NCBI GenBank assembly: GCA_017795085.1
Contig: CP051246.1
Span: forward strand, 1,490,514-1,554,513
Origin: Salegentibacter sp.
GTDB lineage: Bacteria; Bacteroidota; Bacteroidia; Flavobacteriales; Flavobacteriaceae
Length of the DNA stretch: 64,000 nt
Reading direction: 5' to 3'
The position numbers and the translations under genes were made by a program. Under the pieces are notes generated by a model. It was not told the origin of the DNA. It saw only the letters and a list, made by a program, of their open reading frames with translations, and did no database searches. Below, in pieces: positions 25,742 through 34,538 of this stretch (its first letter is position 1; the number at the start of each line of letters is the position of its first letter).

Positions 25742-28048
25742 TTATTTATCCTTTTTGCCGCCAAAGAGCCGTTTAAAAAATCCTTTTTTCTTCTTTTTTT
25801 CCTTTGGTTCTTCCTTTTTTTCTTTATCCGGATCATCCTTTTTATTTCCGAAGAGACGCTTAAAGAAACCATCACGTTTTTCAGGTTCACAATCTAAAAT
25901 TTCCATGGTTTTCGGGGAAATGGAAAATCTTGCACGGGTGATTTTATTAAATTCGGCTTCAGCATTCATTTTTTGCATGAGTTTTGCAAAAACGGGTAAA
26001 GCAGAATTAGCACCCTGACCAATGGCTGTATTCCTAAAACCTATTCTGTGATCATCGGCTCCTACCCAGGTTACTGCTACCAGATTTGGGGTTAAGCCAA
26101 CAAACCAGCCGTCTTTATTATTTTGTGTGGTCCCTGTTTTTCCAGCAATATCGTTTCGAAGACCGTAAGTACTCCTAAGCCTTACAGCGGTACCATTATT
26201 TACCGTAGCCCGCAGCATTTCAATTAACAATTCCCGGTTGGTGTCGGAAATTGTTTTAGCTGCTTTTTCTTCCGGTTGAAATTCAGCGAGTAAATTCCCG
26301 TCTCCATCTTCAATTTTGCTGATATAATAGGGCTTGCTTGAACGGCCGGCATTGGCTAAAGGGGTATATGCCCGGGCGAGTTCCTTTATACTTAACGACG
26401 CCGTACCCAATGCAATAGAAGGCACTTGCGGTAATTCGGATTCAATTCCCATTCGATGTGCCTGTTGAATAACTGTAGGAATCCCCGTTTTCATTAAAAC
26501 CTTAACTGCAATGGTATTCATAGATTTGCTTAAAGCTTCTTTCATAGAATAATTCATATACGGGTCATCGTCATCATTTGCTGAGTTGGAAGGCGTCCAT
26601 CCATTTTCATACGTTTCTTCTTCAGCTGAAAAATAAGTACAGGGATCTATACCTTTTTCCAGTGCCGCGGCGTAAACAAAAGGCTTAAAAGTAGAACCTA
26701 CCTGCCTACGGCTTTGCGAAACATGATCATATTGGAAGTAGCGATAATCTATCCCACCGACCCAGGCCTGAACAGCCCCATTTTGGGGAGAAATTGCCAA
26801 AAATCCTGAATTTAAAAATTTCAAATAATGAGCAATACTATCTTTTTTACTAATATCCCTGGTTCGGGAACCTTCATATTCAAAAACTTCAGTGGGTTGT
26901 GTGCGTTCAAGTTGGTTATTTATCTCTTGTTCGGTTAGGCCTTCTGCTTTTAATTTTTTATATATTTTAGCGTTTTTAATGGCATCATTAATTAATTGCT
27001 CATTGGTTAACCAGGGCGCCGTATTACCATAAGATTGCTCGTGTTGGGCCTGTAAAAGTTTCATATGTTCTTGCATAGCTTCTTCGGCCAGTTGCTGCAT
27101 TCGGTAATTTAAAGTAGTATGTACAATGAGTCCGTCGCGATAAATGTTATACTTTTCACCATCTTTGTTTTTAAGGGTATCCAGAACTTTACTAACATCT
27201 TTTCTAACCTGTTCCCTAAAATAAGGAGCCAGGCCTTTATTATGACTATAATTTTTATAGTTTAGAATCAGTTCTTCTTGTTTAGCGTTTTCCGCTTCTT
27301 CTTCTGAAAGGTAGTTATACTTGGCCATTTGTGTTAAGACCACATCACGCCGCAGCCTGCTTCTTTCGGGAAAAATTCGCGGATTATAAGAATGAGAAGC
27401 CTTGAGCATACCAACCAGTACAGCCGATTCTTCAAGGGAAAGCGCTGCAGTATGCTTTCCGAAGAATTTCATTGAGGCACTTTCAATTCCAAAAGTATTG
27501 TCGCTAAAAGGTACTGTATTAAAATATAATTGAATAATTTCATTTTTATCGTAGACTTTTTCCAGTCTTTTAGCAATTATGCCTTCCTGAAATTTATTGA
27601 CCACAATGCCCAAAGCGCCGTAGTCTTTTCGGCCATAAAGATTTTTAGCCAATTGTAAGGTAATTGTACTACCACCCCCTGAAGATTCATCCTGAAGAAG
27701 AATAGATTTAAAAAATACTCTTACTAAACTTTGATTATCTATTCCATCATGTTCATAAAAGCGCGCATCTTCCGTGGCTATCAACGCATTGATTAAATGC
27801 TCTGGCAGTTCTTTATAAACTACAGGTTGGCGATCGTAAATAAAAAATTTGCCAATGAGGTCCCCTTCAGAAGATAAAACCTGTGTAGCCCGGCTTTGTT
27901 CAAGTTTGCTTAACTCTTTTGAAGAAGGTAATTTTCCCCAGGCCCCGAAATAAATACTGGCAAAAAATAATAGAAAAAGTGTAAAAAGGCTGAGTAAAAT
28001 ATAAATAGCCCACTTTATTTTGGGATACTTTTTAAGTTTTGAAAACAT
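25742..28048 (-). CDS. mrcA: Penicillin-binding protein 1A (bifunctional transglycosylase/transpeptidase)
   Basis: A 768-residue class A PBP. One N-terminal membrane helix (about 11-35) is followed by the GT51 domain with catalytic Glu93 in ATEDARFYEHDG and GGSTITLQLAKNLYG. The transpeptidase domain has nucleophile Ser452 in GSTFK, a SMN motif, and KTGT in AGKTGTTQNNKDGWF. It polymerises and crosslinks peptidoglycan in the periplasm. The C-terminal tail (about 710-768) is very Lys-rich and contains a repeated FFKRLFG motif, an unusual basic appendage. Probably a single-gene transcript. Confidence 0.93.
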   Translation of the reverse strand: MFSKLKKYPKIKWAIYILLSLFTLFLLFFASIYFGAWGKLPSSKELSKLEQSRATQVLSSEGDLIGKFFIYDRQPVVYKELPEHLINALIATEDARFYEHDGIDNQSLVRVFFKSILLQDESSGGGSTITLQLAKNLYGRKDYGALGIVVNKFQEGIIAKRLEKVYDKNEIIQLYFNTVPFSDNTFGIESASMKFFGKHTAALSLEESAVLVGMLKASHSYNPRIFPERSRLRRDVVLTQMAKYNYLSEEEAENAKQEELILNYKNYSHNKGLAPYFREQVRKDVSKVLDTLKNKDGEKYNIYRDGLIVHTTLNYRMQQLAEEAMQEHMKLLQAQHEQSYGNTAPWLTNEQLINDAIKNAKIYKKLKAEGLTEQEINNQLERTQPTEVFEYEGSRTRDISKKDSIAHYLKFLNSGFLAISPQNGAVQAWVGGIDYRYFQYDHVSQSRRQVGSTFKPFVYAAALEKGIDPCTYFSAEEETYENGWTPSNSANDDDDPYMNYSMKEALSKSMNTIAVKVLMKTGIPTVIQQAHRMGIESELPQVPSIALGTASLSIKELARAYTPLANAGRSSKPYYISKIEDGDGNLLAEFQPEEKAAKTISDTNRELLIEMLRATVNNGTAVRLRSTYGLRNDIAGKTGTTQNNKDGWFVGLTPNLVAVTWVGADDHRIGFRNTAIGQGANSALPVFAKLMQKMNAEAEFNKITRARFSISPKTMEILDCEPEKRDGFFKRLFGNKKDDPDKEKKEEPKEKKKKKGFFKRLFGGKKDK

Positions 28049-28185
28049 AAGTGAAATTTAAGCCTTAGCCGGATTTTAATATTTTTTTATAATTTTCCCA
28101 TAACAAATTAACGGTGCTTTCTTCGGTTTAGTTTATTTTTTATAGCAATTTTAAGGCTTTTTACTCTTCTAGGGAAAATAAAGTA

Positions 28186-28219
28186 ATAGCCGGACACGCT
28201 AACTAAAAGTTCCGGCTAT
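28186..28219 (-). terminator. Probable terminator of the M19 dipeptidase gene
   Basis: Perfect 9-bp stem ATAGCCGGA/TCCGGCTAT (28186-28194 with 28211-28219). On the minus strand it is followed by TTACTTTATTTT. Confidence 0.6.
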
Positions 28220-28331
28220 GGTTAAAACAAGTTAAAAGGAGCTATCAGGATAGCAGGGCAGAACGGCAGAACATTCGGGAGATTTGGTGAGCGTATTGGA
28301 ATGCTTCTTCCGAGTTTCACTATGCCGCCTG

Positions 28332-29618
28332 TTAGCTTTTCTGAATATCTTCAGCAACGGCCTGTACTTCATCTAATACTCGTAATAAGTTTTCTCCCCA
28401 AAGTTTAGCTATTTCTTCTTCGGTATAGCCTCTTTTTACCAATTCAGCAGTAATATTTAAAGTTTCAGAAGCATCTTCCCAGCCGTAAATTCCGCCACCA
28501 CCATCAAAATCAGAACTAATTCCTACGTGCTCCAAACCAATTAAATCAACCATATAATCAATATGGTCCACAAAATCAACCACATTTACAGCATTGGCTT
28601 TCTGTCTTAGTTTTTTAAATTCTAAATCGGCTGTTTTCTGAATTCTATTATATTCTTCAAAATAAACATTGCGTTGTTTATCAGATAAAGCTGCTACATC
28701 ATCCCTATTTAAAATAGCAAAATTCATGTCTTCTGCTTTTTCACCAATAATCTTATCCCGGGATTTAGTATATTGTTTATGTTTTTCGGCATCAACATAA
28801 GTTGCAAAAGCAACAGTTTGTACTACCCCGCCGTGCTTTTTAAAGAGCTTCAGTAATTCATCATCTAAATTTCGACTGTGATCGCACAAAGCCCGGGCAG
28901 AAGAATGAGAAGCCATAAGTGGTGCTTTTGATAGTTTGAACATTTGCTTAATAGCTTCTTTGGAAGGATGGGAAACATCAATCATAATCCCGTATTTATT
29001 CATTTCCTTTACCACTTCTTTCCCCAAGTCACTTAAACCATGATGTAGCCATTCTCCGTTTTCTTCACCGGTATTAGAATCGCTAAACTGGCTGTGGCCC
29101 TGGTGGGCTAGTGACATATACCTTGCACCAAGATCATAGAATTTTTTTACGTTTTCAATATCTTCACCCAGGGAATACGCATTCTCAACACCTAACATTG
29201 CCACTTTTTTACCGGATTTATGAATCTTACGGACTTCTTCTGAAGTGGTGGCCAGGGCTATTTTATCGGGAGCAAATTCATTGACCAGTTTATGAACGGC
29301 ATTAAATTTACTCATTGCATTGGTATGGGCAGCTTTAAACCCTTCTTTGTCTAAATCACCCTGCCCGGTATAAATACTAAACCAGGCCACATCAAGTCCG
29401 CCGACATCCATTTTGGGTAAATTTACTTGTGTATCCAGGTTTTCTGTATAATTTTTTTCATCGGTAAAGTTAGCCACGTTAAAATCGACGTGCGTATCGA
29501 TTGCTATAACATTTTTATGAATTTCTTTAGCCTTTTCTAGAATTTCCGGATTATAATCCTGAGCCTGTAAGCCAAGTGTTCCTGTTAAAAGCAGGAGGGT
29601 GGTTTTTATAATTTTCAT
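28332..29618 (-). CDS. Membrane dipeptidase (peptidase family M19), exported
   Basis: A 428-residue protein with a signal peptide (about 1-19, ending LQAQ). The first zinc ligands are in AIDTHVDFN. Conserved M19 features follow: MSLAHQGHSQFSDS, MIDVSHPSKEAIKQMFKLS, MASHSSARALCDHSRNLDDE and GISSDFDGGGG. Renal-dipeptidase-like enzymes hydrolyse dipeptides, often with D-amino acids at the C-terminal position, using two zinc ions. Export suggests periplasmic peptide salvage, possibly of peptidoglycan-derived peptides given the neighbouring PBP1A, although the two are not in one operon. Confidence 0.92.
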   Translation of the reverse strand: MKIIKTTLLLLTGTLGLQAQDYNPEILEKAKEIHKNVIAIDTHVDFNVANFTDEKNYTENLDTQVNLPKMDVGGLDVAWFSIYTGQGDLDKEGFKAAHTNAMSKFNAVHKLVNEFAPDKIALATTSEEVRKIHKSGKKVAMLGVENAYSLGEDIENVKKFYDLGARYMSLAHQGHSQFSDSNTGEENGEWLHHGLSDLGKEVVKEMNKYGIMIDVSHPSKEAIKQMFKLSKAPLMASHSSARALCDHSRNLDDELLKLFKKHGGVVQTVAFATYVDAEKHKQYTKSRDKIIGEKAEDMNFAILNRDDVAALSDKQRNVYFEEYNRIQKTADLEFKKLRQKANAVNVVDFVDHIDYMVDLIGLEHVGISSDFDGGGGIYGWEDASETLNITAELVKRGYTEEEIAKLWGENLLRVLDEVQAVAEDIQKS

Positions 29619-29790
29619 ATGTGTGATTTTTAAAAAGCTGAAAATAATTATAAAATTTAAAAACCTTGACTATTTCAGAAAAAATCCTTTTGTTAAATAA
29701 CTTCTTAAAGCATTATTTCTTACTCCGACTCCAAATATTTTTCTGCTTATTCCAAGTAAAATATTTTTAAAAAGCAATTATATTTTAGCT

Positions 29791-29798
29791 TACATTTG
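29791..29798 (+). promoter_or_regulatory. -7 promoter box (TACATTTG) of the ATP-grasp/GCS2 operon
   Basis: Perfect TAnnTTTG box, 19 nt before the ATG at 29818. It is the only candidate promoter seen for the three-gene operon. Confidence 0.5.
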
Positions 29799-29817
29799 AT
29801 AGTTTTTAGAAAGTTAA

Positions 29818-31266
29818 ATGAATAAATATATTGTTGTAAATCACCCGGAAACCTGGGATTTAAATCTGGAACATGTAAACATTGTTTCAGCCTGGGAATA
29901 TCTTACCAATTCTGATTTCTCCAAATTAAAGCAAACAAGGGTTTTTAACCTTTGTAAAGATTACTCATACCAGTCACAGGGATATTATGTGTCGCTTCTG
30001 GCAGAAGCACGAGGGCATTTAGCAATTCCCAATGTTAAAAACCTGGTTGATTTACGAGAGCCAAAATTAGTGAAAATCGTATCTGATGAATTTGATGAAT
30101 TAATTCAGAAAAGTTTAAAAAGCATTAAGTCACAGGAATTTACCCTTAGCATTTATTTTGGGCAAAATGTGGCACAAAAATACCGGGAACTCAGTGCTGT
30201 GTTTCATCGGCATTTTCAAATCCCTTTTCTCAGGGTGAAATTTAATTATACCCATAAGTGGAATATTAAAAGCATTAAAGCCATTTCCGAAGCTGAAATT
30301 CCTGAAGAACACCGGGAGAGTATGTATGTATTTGCCAATCAATTCTTTGGCAAAAAACGTTATGACAGGCCTAAAGCTAATGCTTCACAATACGATCTGG
30401 CAATTTTGGTAAATCCTAATGATCCTGCACCACCAAGCAATCAAAAAGCAATTAAAAAGTTTACGGAAACGGCTGAAAAAATGGGGTTTTCGGTAGAAAT
30501 TCTAAGTCCTAAAGAATTGTCCAGACTTTCAGCTTTTGATGCGCTTTTTATAAGGCAAAGTACCGAAGTTCACAATGAAGCCTATGCTTTTTCCAGGAAA
30601 GCTCAGCAGGAAGGTTTGGCCATTATTGATTATCCCGATGCTATTTTAAAATGTTGCAATAAAGTTTTTATGGCTGAAGCACTTCAGAATGCCGGAATTC
30701 TAACCCCCAAAACACTTATTGTACACAAGCATAATAAGGATCTTATATTAGAGGAAATTAACTTACCTGTAGTTTTAAAATCACCAGATTCCACCTTTTC
30801 ATTTGGCGTAAAAAAAGCTGAAACAAAGGAGGAATATAGTAATCTGGTTTCTACCATGCTTAAAAAATCAGAATTGGTTATTGCCCAGCAATTCTCTCCC
30901 TCAGCATACGATTGGCGTATAGGTGTTTTAGACCAGAAAGTCTTTTATGCCTGTCGTTATTATATGGCCAAGGGACATTGGCAAATTTATAACTGGGAGG
31001 CAGATGAAAAAGAAGACCAGGATGGAAATGCCGATTGTTTGCCAATTGAGAAAGTCCCGAAAAAGATTATAAGCCTCGCTTTAAAATCGGCTAAAATTAT
31101 GGGGGCGGGATTGTTTGGTATTGATATTAAGGAAGTAAACGGAAAAGCCATGGTTATTGAAATTAACGATAACCCGAATATCGATTTTGGCGTGGAAGAT
31201 GCTTATTATGGTGATAAAATTTATACCGAAGTTATAACTGCGCTTAAAAATAGGTTGGAAAAGTAA
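29818..31266 (+). CDS. RimK-family ATP-grasp ligase with RLAN-type N-terminal domain
   Basis: A 482-residue protein. The first 180 or so residues match the N-terminal domain typical of RimK-like ligases of this type, with the start YIVVNHPETWDL and SQGYYVSLLAEARGH. Residues about 190-480 form the ATP-grasp fold: LPVVLKSPDSTFSFGV for the nucleotide lysine, and the metal-binding EINDNPNIDFGVED near the C-terminus. ATP-grasp ligases join a carboxylate to an amine through an acyl-phosphate. True RimK glutamylates ribosomal protein S6; the extra domain and the operon partners argue for a different, small-molecule or peptide substrate. It starts the three-gene operon; the next gene begins 5 bp downstream. 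Confidence 0.88.
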   Translation: MNKYIVVNHPETWDLNLEHVNIVSAWEYLTNSDFSKLKQTRVFNLCKDYSYQSQGYYVSLLAEARGHLAIPNVKNLVDLREPKLVKIVSDEFDELIQKSLKSIKSQEFTLSIYFGQNVAQKYRELSAVFHRHFQIPFLRVKFNYTHKWNIKSIKAISEAEIPEEHRESMYVFANQFFGKKRYDRPKANASQYDLAILVNPNDPAPPSNQKAIKKFTETAEKMGFSVEILSPKELSRLSAFDALFIRQSTEVHNEAYAFSRKAQQEGLAIIDYPDAILKCCNKVFMAEALQNAGILTPKTLIVHKHNKDLILEEINLPVVLKSPDSTFSFGVKKAETKEEYSNLVSTMLKKSELVIAQQFSPSAYDWRIGVLDQKVFYACRYYMAKGHWQIYNWEADEKEDQDGNADCLPIEKVPKKIISLALKSAKIMGAGLFGIDIKEVNGKAMVIEINDNPNIDFGVEDAYYGDKIYTEVITALKNRLEK

Positions 31267-31271
31267 GTAAT

Positions 31272-32498
31272 ATGGCTAAAAAATATCACCTTTTTGAAGT
31301 AATAGGCCTGGAGTTGGAATATATGCTGGTAAAACAGGAAAATCTACAGGTAAATCCTATTGTAGATCAACTTTTTACAATTAAAAATGGGGAACTAACT
31401 TCGGATATTGATAATGGAGAAATTGCCTGGAGTAATGAACTGGTAGCTCACGTAATTGAATTAAAGACCAATGGCCCAAGCGCCAATTTGGAAAACCTTG
31501 ATGAGGGTTTTGCTGAAAATATCACTGAAATTAATCAATTACTATCGGGTTTTAAATCTGTGCTTTTACCTACGGCCTCCCATCCCTTTATGAACCCTAA
31601 AACCGAAACCAGGCTTTGGGAACATAGTTATTCTGAAGTTTATGCGCTTTATAATCGAATTTTTGATTGTCATGGGCATGGATGGAGCAATGTGCAGAGT
31701 ATGCACCTTAATTTTCCGTTTTATAATGATGCTGAATTCGAAAAACTTCATGCCGCAATTAGGGTTTTATTACCCATTTTACCAGCTTTAAGTGCTTCGT
31801 CACCAATTTTAGAAGGGAAAGTCACGGGCTTTAAAGATACAAGGTTGGAAGTTTATAAAACCAATCAAAAAGAAATTCCGCAACTGGCGGGGATGCTTAT
31901 TCCTGAAGCCGTATTTAATAAAAAGGATTATCAAAGAATTATTTTTGATCCCATTATAGAGGCGATAAAACCCTTTGATACAGAAAATATACTGGATCGA
32001 CATTTTTTAAATTCAAGAGGAGCCATAGCCCGTTTTGATAGAAATGCTATAGAAATCAGGGTCCTGGATATCCAGGAATGCCCAGCAGCCGATATCGCTA
32101 TTGCCATCCTAATTGTTGAAACCTTAAAACTACTTGTACAAGGGGATTTAATCGCTCTGGAAGAACAAAAAAGTTGGCACGAAAGGGAGCTTTTCCAAAT
32201 CTTGAACAGTGTAATAAAAAATGGTGAGGCTATTGAAATAACTGATAACAGATACCTTTCTTATTTTGGTTTATCTGAAAAAACAAGTGTTCGGAAAATT
32301 TGGAAAATACTATATAGAAAAGTAAAAAAACATATTTCCATAAAACATCGCTTAGCTATAGAATTCATCTTAAATGAGGGAAGTCTTGCCAGCCGAATCT
32401 TGAAAAAGACTGGACCGGATTTTAGCACGGAAAAATTGCGAAAGCTTTACGGTGAGCTTCAGGTTTGTCTTCAGGAAAATAAATTATTTAGGCCTTGA
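31272..32498 (+). CDS. GCS2-type carboxylate-amine ligase (glutamate-cysteine ligase family 2)
   Basis: A 408-residue protein of the glutamine-synthetase-like fold. The start FEVIGLELEYMLV gives the metal-binding glutamates, LLPTASHPFMNP is the family PTASHP-like motif, and GHGWSNVQSMHLNFPF is the ligand strand, with a conserved ARFDRNAIEIRVLDIQECP segment later. GCS2 members make gamma-glutamyl bonds (YbdK, EgtA) or join unknown acids and amines. Since its neighbours are another amide ligase and an amidohydrolase, it probably makes one bond of a small peptide-like product. Its TGA stop overlaps the TTG start of the next gene. Confidence 0.85.
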   Translation: MAKKYHLFEVIGLELEYMLVKQENLQVNPIVDQLFTIKNGELTSDIDNGEIAWSNELVAHVIELKTNGPSANLENLDEGFAENITEINQLLSGFKSVLLPTASHPFMNPKTETRLWEHSYSEVYALYNRIFDCHGHGWSNVQSMHLNFPFYNDAEFEKLHAAIRVLLPILPALSASSPILEGKVTGFKDTRLEVYKTNQKEIPQLAGMLIPEAVFNKKDYQRIIFDPIIEAIKPFDTENILDRHFLNSRGAIARFDRNAIEIRVLDIQECPAADIAIAILIVETLKLLVQGDLIALEEQKSWHERELFQILNSVIKNGEAIEITDNRYLSYFGLSEKTSVRKIWKILYRKVKKHISIKHRLAIEFILNEGSLASRILKKTGPDFSTEKLRKLYGELQVCLQENKLFRP

Positions 32499-33178
32499 AG
32501 CTTGTATTGACTTGCGAGCACGCTTCAAATAGAATTCCCGCACCCTTAAAAGAATTATTTAAAGGTAAAGAAGATATTTTGGATAGTCATCATGGTTTTG
32601 ATCCGGGAGCTATAGAATTATATAAAAAGTTAGGACCGTTAGCTCAAAAATCATTCATTTATAAATGGAGTAGGTTAGTGGTGGAAATAAACCGATCTAT
32701 TAGGCATCCTCAACTATTTTCAGAATTCACTAAACCACTTGCAAAAAACCTTAAGCAGGATATACTCCAAAGCTATTATTTTACTTATCGAAATCAGGTT
32801 GAAAACCATATTAAAAACATTCTAAGAACAGGTGCAGCGGTTTTGCATTTATCAGTTCATACTTTCACCTCTGAATTATCAGGAAAAATAAGAAATGCAG
32901 ACATAGGTTTATTATATGATCCGGCACGCTCTTCGGAAAAAAGATTTTGTCGGGATTTTAAAGATAATCTACAGAGAGAATTTCCTGAATTCAAAATAAG
33001 GTTTAACTATCCCTATCAAGGTAAGGCAGATGGCTTTACCACTTATTTACGCCAAAAATTTCCAGACCAATATTTGGGCATTGAAATAGAGCTCAATCAG
33101 GGGGTATTGCAAAAAAAGAAATTCCCAAAACATATAGAAAAGGGAATTTATACAAGCTTACAAAAGTCTCTTATTTAA
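32495..33178 (+). CDS. N-formylglutamate amidohydrolase-like protein
   Basis: A 227-residue protein with the family signature LVLTCEHASNRIP, then SHHGFDPGA and LHLSVHTFTSELSG, matching the FGase/HutG-type zinc hydrolase family. The start is TTG at 32495, overlapping the preceding TGA (TTGA), so translation is coupled. No histidine-degradation genes lie nearby, so the classical N-formylglutamate role is unlikely; it may trim or release an amide made by the two upstream ligases. Its stop interlocks with that of the convergent osmC in a TTAA. Confidence 0.85.
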   Translation: MKLVLTCEHASNRIPAPLKELFKGKEDILDSHHGFDPGAIELYKKLGPLAQKSFIYKWSRLVVEINRSIRHPQLFSEFTKPLAKNLKQDILQSYYFTYRNQVENHIKNILRTGAAVLHLSVHTFTSELSGKIRNADIGLLYDPARSSEKRFCRDFKDNLQREFPEFKIRFNYPYQGKADGFTTYLRQKFPDQYLGIEIELNQGVLQKKKFPKHIEKGIYTSLQKSLI

Positions 33179-33588
33179 TTTTTTAATTCCATATCTAAAG
33201 TAACTTTTGTATTCAATAATTTTGAAATTGGGCAATTTTCTTTGGCGTCATTAGCCAATTTTTCAAAAGTTTCTCGGTCAATTCCCAGGACTTTTGCTTT
33301 TAAAATAAGGTGGGATTGGGTAACGGTTCCATCTTCAAAAGTAACCTCTGATTTTGTTTCTAATTCTTCAGGTTCGTGACCTTCTTCAGTAAGATTTGCT
33401 GAAAGTTGCATGGTAAAACAACCGGAATGGGCTGCGCCAATAAGCTCTTCAGGGTTTGTGCCAATTCCATTTTCAAATCGGGTTTTAAAAGAATATTGGG
33501 TTTTGTTAAGTACACCGCTTTGTGTACTTATATGCCCATTGCCTTCTTTTAAACTACCATTCCAAACAGCATTTGCTTTACGTTTCAT
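33175..33588 (-). CDS. osmC: OsmC-family peroxiredoxin
   Basis: A 137-residue OsmC/Ohr-family protein. Both redox cysteines are present: one in AAHSGCFTMQLS and one in ENCPISKLLN. The fold elements (NPEELIGAAHSGC) fit the OsmC rather than the Ohr subgroup. It reduces organic hydroperoxides in the cytoplasm. It stands alone and shares the TTAA stop overlap with the amidohydrolase gene. Confidence 0.9.
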   Translation of the reverse strand: MKRKANAVWNGSLKEGNGHISTQSGVLNKTQYSFKTRFENGIGTNPEELIGAAHSGCFTMQLSANLTEEGHEPEELETKSEVTFEDGTVTQSHLILKAKVLGIDRETFEKLANDAKENCPISKLLNTKVTLDMELKN

Positions 33589-33685
33589 AAGTAATATTTT
33601 AATCGGTTTGGTCTAATTTAAAAAGCCTTTGAGGCAACTAAAAATAATTATCAAAAACTTAACCTTTACTCACACTTTATTGCAT

Positions 33686-33714
33686 AAAAAAACGGAGCAA
33701 AGCCCCGTTTTTTA
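33686..33714 (-). terminator. Probable terminator of slyD
   Basis: AAAAAACGG (33687-33695) and CCGTTTTTT (33705-33713) form a stem with inner GC/GC pairing and a short loop. T-rich on both strands; it lies downstream of slyD. Confidence 0.6.
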
Positions 33715-33734
33715 TAAATATATGCTGAGAAAGA

Positions 33735-34166
33735 TTACTTAATCTCTACTACTTCAAGATCAAAAACCAAGTCTTTCCCGGCAAGTGGGTGATTTCCGTC
33801 TACTACAATAGACTCATCTTTTACTTCTTTAACCACAAGGTTCATTTCACGACCATCAGGGCTTTTAGATACAAGTCCCATTCCTACTTCAGGCTTGATT
33901 TCTTCTGGAAGCTGACTATTAGGGACTTCCTGAATTAATTCTTCACGAGGCTCACCATAAGCTTCTTCTTTAGAAATATTTATGGTTTTTTTCTCGTTCA
34001 CTTCCATATCGATAAGGCCTTTTTCAAATCCGGGAATTAACTGCCCTTGTCCCATAGTAAATTCTATAGGCTCTCCGCGTTCTACAGAACTGTCAAAAAC
34101 CTGTCCGTCAGTTAATTTACCGGTATAATGTACCTTTACCGTGTCATTTTGCTTTACTTGACTCAT
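33735..34166 (-). CDS. slyD: FKBP-type peptidyl-prolyl cis-trans isomerase, SlyD-like
   Basis: A 143-residue FKBP. The core reads VKVHYTGKLTDGQVFDSS, then GQGQLIPGFEKGLIDM, with the IF (insert-in-flap) region at about 75-120. SlyD proteins isomerise prolyl bonds and chaperone proteins in the cytoplasm. The His-rich metal-binding tail of E. coli SlyD is missing, as in many homologues. It has the best promoter in the window, at 34220-34250, and probably its own terminator. Confidence 0.9.
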   Translation of the reverse strand: MSQVKQNDTVKVHYTGKLTDGQVFDSSVERGEPIEFTMGQGQLIPGFEKGLIDMEVNEKKTINISKEEAYGEPREELIQEVPNSQLPEEIKPEVGMGLVSKSPDGREMNLVVKEVKDESIVVDGNHPLAGKDLVFDLEVVEIK

Positions 34167-34219
34167 AATTTCTTTTTTCGAGTTTAAAAATTGGCCTTAT
34201 TTTCAGGCATTTAAAGTTG

Positions 34220-34250
34220 CAAAGGTACGTTTATAAAGATGAAAGCCAAA
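34220..34250 (-). promoter_or_regulatory. Complete Bacteroidota sigma promoter of slyD (TTTG-N19-TACCTTTG)
   Basis: On the minus strand, TTTG (34250-34247) and TACCTTTG (34227-34220) are separated by exactly 19 nt, the full Bacteroidota -33/-7 consensus. It lies 53 nt upstream of the slyD start. Confidence 0.75.
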
Positions 34251-34538
34251 TTTGACACTCTTTAATGCTGTTTTCTGAAGAAAATATTAACATTTTTAAT
34301 TTTTTGAAACTATACCCATTTATAAGCTAACCCTTAGATGTAAAGTGCTGATAGCTTGTTATTCCCACCAGTGGGTTTAATACCCCAAGACTTGTCTCTA
34401 TCGAGAAAAGTTTTTCCGATACATACCTTGTGGGCTTGCCCCGAGCTTGTTGATTTGAAGACAAACTTGGAAATTTGAAATTAAAAAGATACTTTTATTA
34501 ACGAATTTTTTAAAATAAACTAAAACAATTTAGCTACT
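34251..34538 (+). other. Repeat-rich leader upstream of the Gfo/Idh/MocA gene, possible structured RNA
   Basis: No gene is seen. A run of inverted repeats lies here: AAGCTA/TAGCTT (about 34324-34357), CCCACCAGTGGG (34364-34375), a closing helix CCAAG..TTGTCT with AGACAA..CTTGG (34385-34470), and inside it hairpins TATCG-GAAAA/TTTTC-CGATA (34399-34421) and GGGC/GCCC (34432-34441). This could fold as a multi-branched RNA. No plus-strand promoter box was found, so transcription of the region is unproven. Confidence 0.35.
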
